Shown here: positions 10,515 through 14,177 of the stretch, one piece after another | How the letters are laid out: each line of letters starts with the position of its first letter | Position numbering within the stretch: the first letter of the stretch is position 1 | Assembly: GCA_015478945.1 (NCBI GenBank) | Contig: JABUQX010118633.1 | Coordinates: 5,001-19,177 of the forward strand | DNA length: 14,177 nt | Direction: 5' to 3' | From: Trachelipus rathkii | Taxonomy: Eukaryota; Arthropoda; Malacostraca; Isopoda; Trachelipodidae | Notes under the pieces: generated by a model | What the model saw: only the letters and a program-made list of their open reading frames with translations | The model's database searches: none | Told to the model about the DNA's origin: nothing | Position numbers and translations under genes: made by a program

Positions 10515-11210
10515 TTATTTTTTTTTTTTTATTTATTAACTTTTTTTTATTTTTTATTTTTTTTTTGAAATTATTTTGTATCTGATACTTTTTATTTTTA
10601 AATATTAACAACTTTTATTTCTCACTTTTTTTTCTATTTTTTAATTTTTTTATTCTTTTTTTTTTAATTATTAATTTTTCTAACTTTATTTTTATAATTT
10701 TTGATTTTTTTTACTTAATTTATTTTTAATATTTATATAATTTTCTGTTTTTTATTTTTTTCTGGTATAACGTTATATTTCTAACTTATTTTTTTTATAT
10801 ATAAAATTTTTTAATATATTTTATAATTTCTTTGGTGCTAACTTTCATTTTATTTATAATTTCTTAATTTTTTAAATATCCTTTTATCTTTTTTTATTTT
10901 TTATTTTTTTTTGTTTTATTTTATATTTACATTTGTGTTTATTTTTTTATATTATTATTTATGGCAATGTCTTTTTCCTTGTGTTTAATATTTTTTTTTC
11001 TTTTCTTCTTTACGACTTCTATAATTTTGAATTTACATTTGTCATTTTCGCCTCTAACGTTCTCTTTTTTATAAGATTAATTTTTACATTATACTTTGTG
11101 TTTAATCTCTTTTTTTTAATTTTTTTTGTTAATTTTTAATTTTTTTATATATGTTGTGTAATTTTTTTTATTCGTTTATAAATATTTTTAGATAAAAAAC
11201 GGTAATTGTT
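10515..11210 (-). repeat. T-rich arm, right side of P2
   Basis: This is the minus-strand counterpart of the A-rich arm at 8755-9420. It has (T)nA words and repeated ttttacatt(a)tactttgtgttt phrases at about 10920 and 11082. The stretch 11082-11106 is an exact 25-base reverse complement of 9371-9395. The 68-codon + frame at 10933-11139 is poly-Phe/Leu/Ile from T runs and is not a gene. Confidence 0.8.
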
Positions 11211-11243
11211 ATTCAGAAATATCAGCGGTCAAAAATAAATTTA

Positions 11244-11660
11244 CATTTCCCTAAAGCCGTAAATCAGTAATCAGTAAATTCAGTAAATCACAAATCCCAA
11301 CACCTCCCCTCGGTCCATCGATCTAAATTGATTCTATTGATTATCTATGATCTATTGTTTTCAAGTCATATTTTTACTAAAATTTTTTGTTTACATACCC
11401 TAAAGCACTAAAATCACTAATTTAGTAAAATCAAACCAAATGCATATAGCCAACCTTTATCGGGTTGGCTATTGTTATTTTGACTCGAATCCATATTTTT
11501 TACGTAAAATGGGTTGTTTTTTTACATACCCTATAAACCGCAGTAAATCAGTATAATCAGTAAATATAAACTGCCTCCCCACGCAACTCAATTGAACCGC
11601 ATTCCATTGGATCTATTGATCAATTGATCTATTGATTCAAGTCATACTTTAGCATAACAA
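11244..11660 (-). repeat. Module B', three inverted copies, right side of P2
   Basis: The minus-strand phrases gctttagggtatgta and TTTACTGA recur, appearing on + as cataccctaaagc at about 11394 and 11526 and as a weaker cctaaagccg at 11250. Each is followed by CAGTAAAT octamers. Copies 1 and 3 then carry the GATCTATT octamers (about 11339-11356 and 11609-11636). Copy 2 has lost these and has a perfect hairpin instead. The number of B copies (three) equals that on the left. Confidence 0.85.
11446..11472. repeat. Perfect 10-bp hairpin inside the second B' copy
   Basis: ATAGCCAACC (11446-11455), loop TTTATCG, then GGTTGGCTAT (11463-11472). It stands exactly where the other B copies carry AATAGATC octamers and the G-rich phrase, so it replaced them or was inserted with a deletion. 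No other copy in the window has it. Confidence 0.85.
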
Positions 11661-11804
11661 AACAAATAAAGTTACTTTGAAAAATTGTTGTAAAAATTTA
11701 TTTTAAATCAAGATCCAACAAAAAGTATCGTGGCATTTGGGTTTCATAATAGACTCGGCATACGGAATACATAAAAATCATTTCTTGTTATACACCACAC
11801 ATCA
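11661..11804 (-). repeat. Spacer', right side of P2
   Basis: This is the inverted counterpart of 8221-8389, aligned through tttttcaaag.aactt. The part around 11740-11780 (catttgggtttcataatagactcggcatacgg) has no obvious match on the left. No gene is visible. Confidence 0.5.
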
Positions 11805-12745
11805 CACCAACAACCATTAAATTTCACACACACAAACACAACATATACACCGCACACACACACAAACACGCACGTACATACACACACGAATAAATGCTAA
11901 CATTAGCAAAAGTTCCATACTTGGACAAACAGTAATGATCTAAATTACATGCCAAACCGTAACACTATTCACTACTTTTAAACCAACTTAAAATCTCTAG
12001 CATATCACTGTTAATTTTAACATTAACATTAATCAATTAATTTAATCAAAAATTTATCGTGTTGTAACCTAACTATTATATTCAACAACAGGAATAAATG
12101 CCACATTATTTTAACACACACACACACACGATCACTCAACACAATTATTATTCCAATCTCACCACACACACACACACACACACAAATTCTATACACACAC
12201 ATACACCATATTTAATAGTGTTTCTCACATATTCTTCTCAAACACACCACACACTTCTATACACACAATAACTGGCTAACATTAACAAAGTCAAATAGCT
12301 AACAAAAGAAAGTAACTAACATTACATACAAAAGTTAACATTATTCACTTAACTTTTTCAAGTCATATTCTAACATAATCAATCCAACTAAAGAATAATA
12401 CATCACCACACTCACCATAACACACATACTGAATACAATTGCTAACATGTAGCAAAGTTTCAGCCCACTTAACAACAGTAAAACTTAACAATTTACATAC
12501 ATAAACGTAACTCCTAATTCACAACAAGAATTTTTCCAGAAATCTATTATTATATATAACTTATCTTTTAACTAATAATATAAGTGTCTGTCGATGCACG
12601 ATAGAGTAGCTTCCACATTGTATACATTCTAACAAAGATTTTATCGTATCCATACTAAACTATTGGAACTGAACTAAGAATTAATGTCCTACATCACTAC
12701 ACGCATCGCACAGACACAACACACATAACAATCACACGCTGAATC
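11805..12745 (-). repeat. Inverted alpha units with CA tracts, right arm of P2
   Basis: Minus-strand alpha units are recognised on + as gctaacattagcaaaagttccatact (about 11894), ggctaacattaacaaag (about 12272) and gctaacatgtagcaaagtt (about 12441). Other markers are tctctagcatatcactgttaatttt (about 11992) and aacaaagattttatcgtatcc (about 12631). CA tracts at about 11824-11888, 12115-12129 and 12163-12183 mirror the GT tracts on the left. As on the left of P2, block beta is missing. Confidence 0.85.
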
Positions 12746-12754
12746 ACAAAGATA

Positions 12755-12850
12755 ATCTCGTCTTTCTATTTTCGAAATTCGTTTTCTTTTTTATAAACCG
12801 TCAACTATATATAACTAATTTGTTTTACTATTTATTTTGTAAGTTTCCAA
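12755..12850 (-). repeat. Boundary segment gamma'
   Basis: On the minus strand it reads tagttgacg.tttataaaaa.gaaaa..cgaaaatagaaagacg, close to 9440-9500 and to 6485-6560. It lies immediately outside the inverted units, without the AT block that separates gamma and units on the left. Confidence 0.7.
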
Positions 12851-12884
12851 TTTTCATCTTATCTTGTTTAAGTTCTCATTCAAA

Positions 12885-13345
12885 CTCCGCTTACCCGAAC
12901 TTACTCGCTCGCGACTCCCGACTTCGACTCGGCCGAAACCGATCCCAAATCAGTCTTCTACAAAACATTCAATTTTTAGGGGGGGGGCGAAATCATATTT
13001 AAGGGGGACGCAGAGGGACGTAATCTGTCTACGACGAATTCGTCACCCCTAATATACTCACATCCAATATTTTAACAGCCTGATACGTTAAGCTAACATG
13101 GTTTTCAGGAACGAATTTGATTTGGCGCTAAGGGGATCAGCAACCATTTAAGGATGACCTACGGTCACTAAACTACTTGTGCGGTAATTAGCTTTAACAT
13201 CATCAAATAACACTAATATACCAAAGTTTCATCACGCATATATCAAAATGTCTTCGAGAAATCGGTGGACCTACGCATTTTCATTACATTTATTACATTT
13301 GTGTTTAGTTGTATTTATTGTTAAATCGGATGAACCTACGCATAA
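12885..13345 (+). other. Core 2: shorter second copy of the core
   Basis: Same order and orientation as core 1: CGACTTC-like words (12885-12945), a G box with nine G in a row (12979-12987), the exact 16-mer ACGCAGAGGGACGTAA (13008-13023), AT-rich middle, then the CAAAGTTTC..ATCGGTGGAC tail (13221-13270). The distance from G box to tail is about 246 bases, against about 417 in core 1. The two middles (13024-13220 and 10030-10390) do not obviously align. A second AAATCGG..GAACCTACGCAT phrase at 13323-13343 repeats 13259-13278. The 60- and 62-codon frames here overlap each other in two phases and show no domain. Confidence 0.75.
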
Positions 13346-13439
13346 CTGTCTCTCCTATACAAAAACGATTATCGACAATGTTAATTAATGTAATGATTTT
13401 CTTTCATTATATTTTTCATGTAAAAAGTCAACCAGAGCA

Positions 13440-13710
13440 ACGTGGAAAGACGATTTAAACGTCGATATAAGGGGTATAAACATCGACTAAATCGATTGGA
13501 CACACGATACAAAAATTGGTTCTGCCGATCCAATTTAAACCCTTCCACGAACCGCAAAAGGCAATCTCTAAGAGGGGTTCAAGCCCCTCTAACGGTGGCT
13601 CCGACCCCCTTTAGAGAACTAAACTCCTCTGAAAACCGGCTCAGTACCATTAAATTCGGTTCTCAACCCGACCTTAAAAACCCTAACCCTGACACGTCAA
13701 GCTTGAAAAA
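13440..13710 (+). other. GC-richer fold-prone segment, possible degraded tRNA-derived SINE
   Basis: It has several short inverted repeats: a long imperfect one (cgatttaaacgtcgat near 13450 against atcgactaaatcg near 13482), AAATTGG/CCAATTT (13513-13519/13530-13536) and AGAGGGG/CCCCTCT (13571-13577/13584-13590). GGTTCAAGCCC at 13576-13586 fits the Pol III B-box pattern GGTTCRANNCC. TGGTTCTGCCG at 13517-13527 fits the A-box pattern except at one position, 48 bases upstream. No tRNA cloverleaf can be drawn from it. A 128-codon frame (13442-13828) starts at GTG and is rich in Arg, Asn and Leu without a domain, so I do not call a gene. Confidence 0.35.
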
Positions 13711-13711
13711 C

Positions 13712-13786
13712 CAAATGTTGGAAAATGTTGCTTGCAACATTTGCAACATTCACTTGCAACATCGCCTTGCCAACATTTTGGCAGTT
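13712..13786. repeat. GCAACATT/CCAACATTTTGG interspersed inverted repeat
   Basis: Variants of GCAACAT and its complement ATGTTGC occur about seven times, including ATGTTGC-TT-GCAACAT at about 13727-13742 and CCAACATTTTGG at about 13770-13781. It can fold into several alternative hairpins. It ends in gcagttagttgtgcgcccta before the microsatellite. Confidence 0.7.
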
Positions 13787-13806
13787 AGTTGTGCGCCCTA
13801 TCTACT

Positions 13807-14177
13807 ACTTATATATATATATCTATAATATATATATTTAAAAATTAAAAATTATTATAAAAAATTAAAAATATTTATATATTATTAATATTATATTATA
13901 TTATATTATATATATATATATATTTCATATTTAATTAATATATATAAGTTAATATTAATAGATTTAATATAATATACTATATATATATATTAAAATAATA
14001 TAATATATATATTATAATATTACTATATATAATATATTATAAGGATATATATAATAATATATATAAAATATTATATATATATATATATATTAAATATAAT
14101 TATATAATATATATGTATAATATTTCTAAATTATTAATATATATATATATAATCGTATATATTAAATATATATAATA
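13807..14177. repeat. AT microsatellite block at the window end
   Basis: Imperfect TA, ATT and TTAATA words run to the end of the window, like the block at 6566-7430. No other feature is visible. Confidence 0.93.

Noticed and set aside
2500..12745. Palindromes as simple missed-adapter read artefacts
   Set aside because: P2 has an unsymmetric 1-kb loop, and both palindromes have one-sided insertions (TA run at 4069, AT block at 6566, hairpin at 11446). A mere read-back artefact is therefore unlikely, though for P1 only raw reads can exclude it.
13442..13828. 128-codon + frame
   Set aside because: GTG start, ends in microsatellite, and runs through hairpins and the GCAACAT repeat. No recognisable domain.

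Overview
This window looks like non-coding, repeat-dominated nuclear DNA of a eukaryote. The signs are very high A+T content, long (TA)n, (ATT)n and (GT/CA)n microsatellites, poly-A and poly-T tracts, no operon-like or ribosome-binding-site structure, and no open frame with a convincing domain. An arthropod or other invertebrate is my best guess from the general character (short TAACCT-like words, CGACTCC-type repeats), but nothing here fixes the taxon. I find no supportable protein-coding gene, rRNA gene, tRNA gene or CRISPR array. The longer open frames are translations of microsatellites, GT tracts, A/T-rich arms or repeat units.

Layout. 1-373 is a short GC-balanced patch that may be the end of a transcript or a partial LTR. 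374-1011 is compound A/T microsatellite. 1012-2490 is AT-rich sequence with no recognisable feature. From about 2500 to 13370 the window is one large, ordered, inverted-repeat structure built from a few modules. Tandem units (block alpha, plus block beta in some arrays) contain GT or CA tracts. A spacer follows, then module B (8-bp tandem repeats TTTACTGA and AATAGATC), an A-rich arm, and a short boundary segment that I call gamma. In + orientation this order occurs at 4610-6565 (copy I, followed by an AT block to about 7430) and at 7437-9520 (copy II). In - orientation it occurs at 2500-4380 (tandem units only) and at 10515-12850 (T-rich arm, B', spacer', units', then a gamma').

Two axes of symmetry result. 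P1 is centred near 4470-4490, with a perfect 8-bp hairpin at 4460-4480. P2 is centred near 10,000, with a roughly 1-kb GC-richer core (9520-10510) as its loop. A second, shorter copy of the core follows at about 12885-13345 in the same orientation. The last part holds a small, fold-prone, GC-richer segment (13440-13800) with a weak Pol III-like box pair and a GCAACAT repeat, then another AT microsatellite to the window end.

No genes act together here. The most economical reading, which is inference, is a foldback-type mobile element or an inverted satellite array with nested tandem repeats in its arms. If transcribed across P2 it would give a long, imperfect hairpin RNA. The module copies differ by many substitutions and small indels. 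I cannot tell old divergence from uncorrected long-read error by eye.
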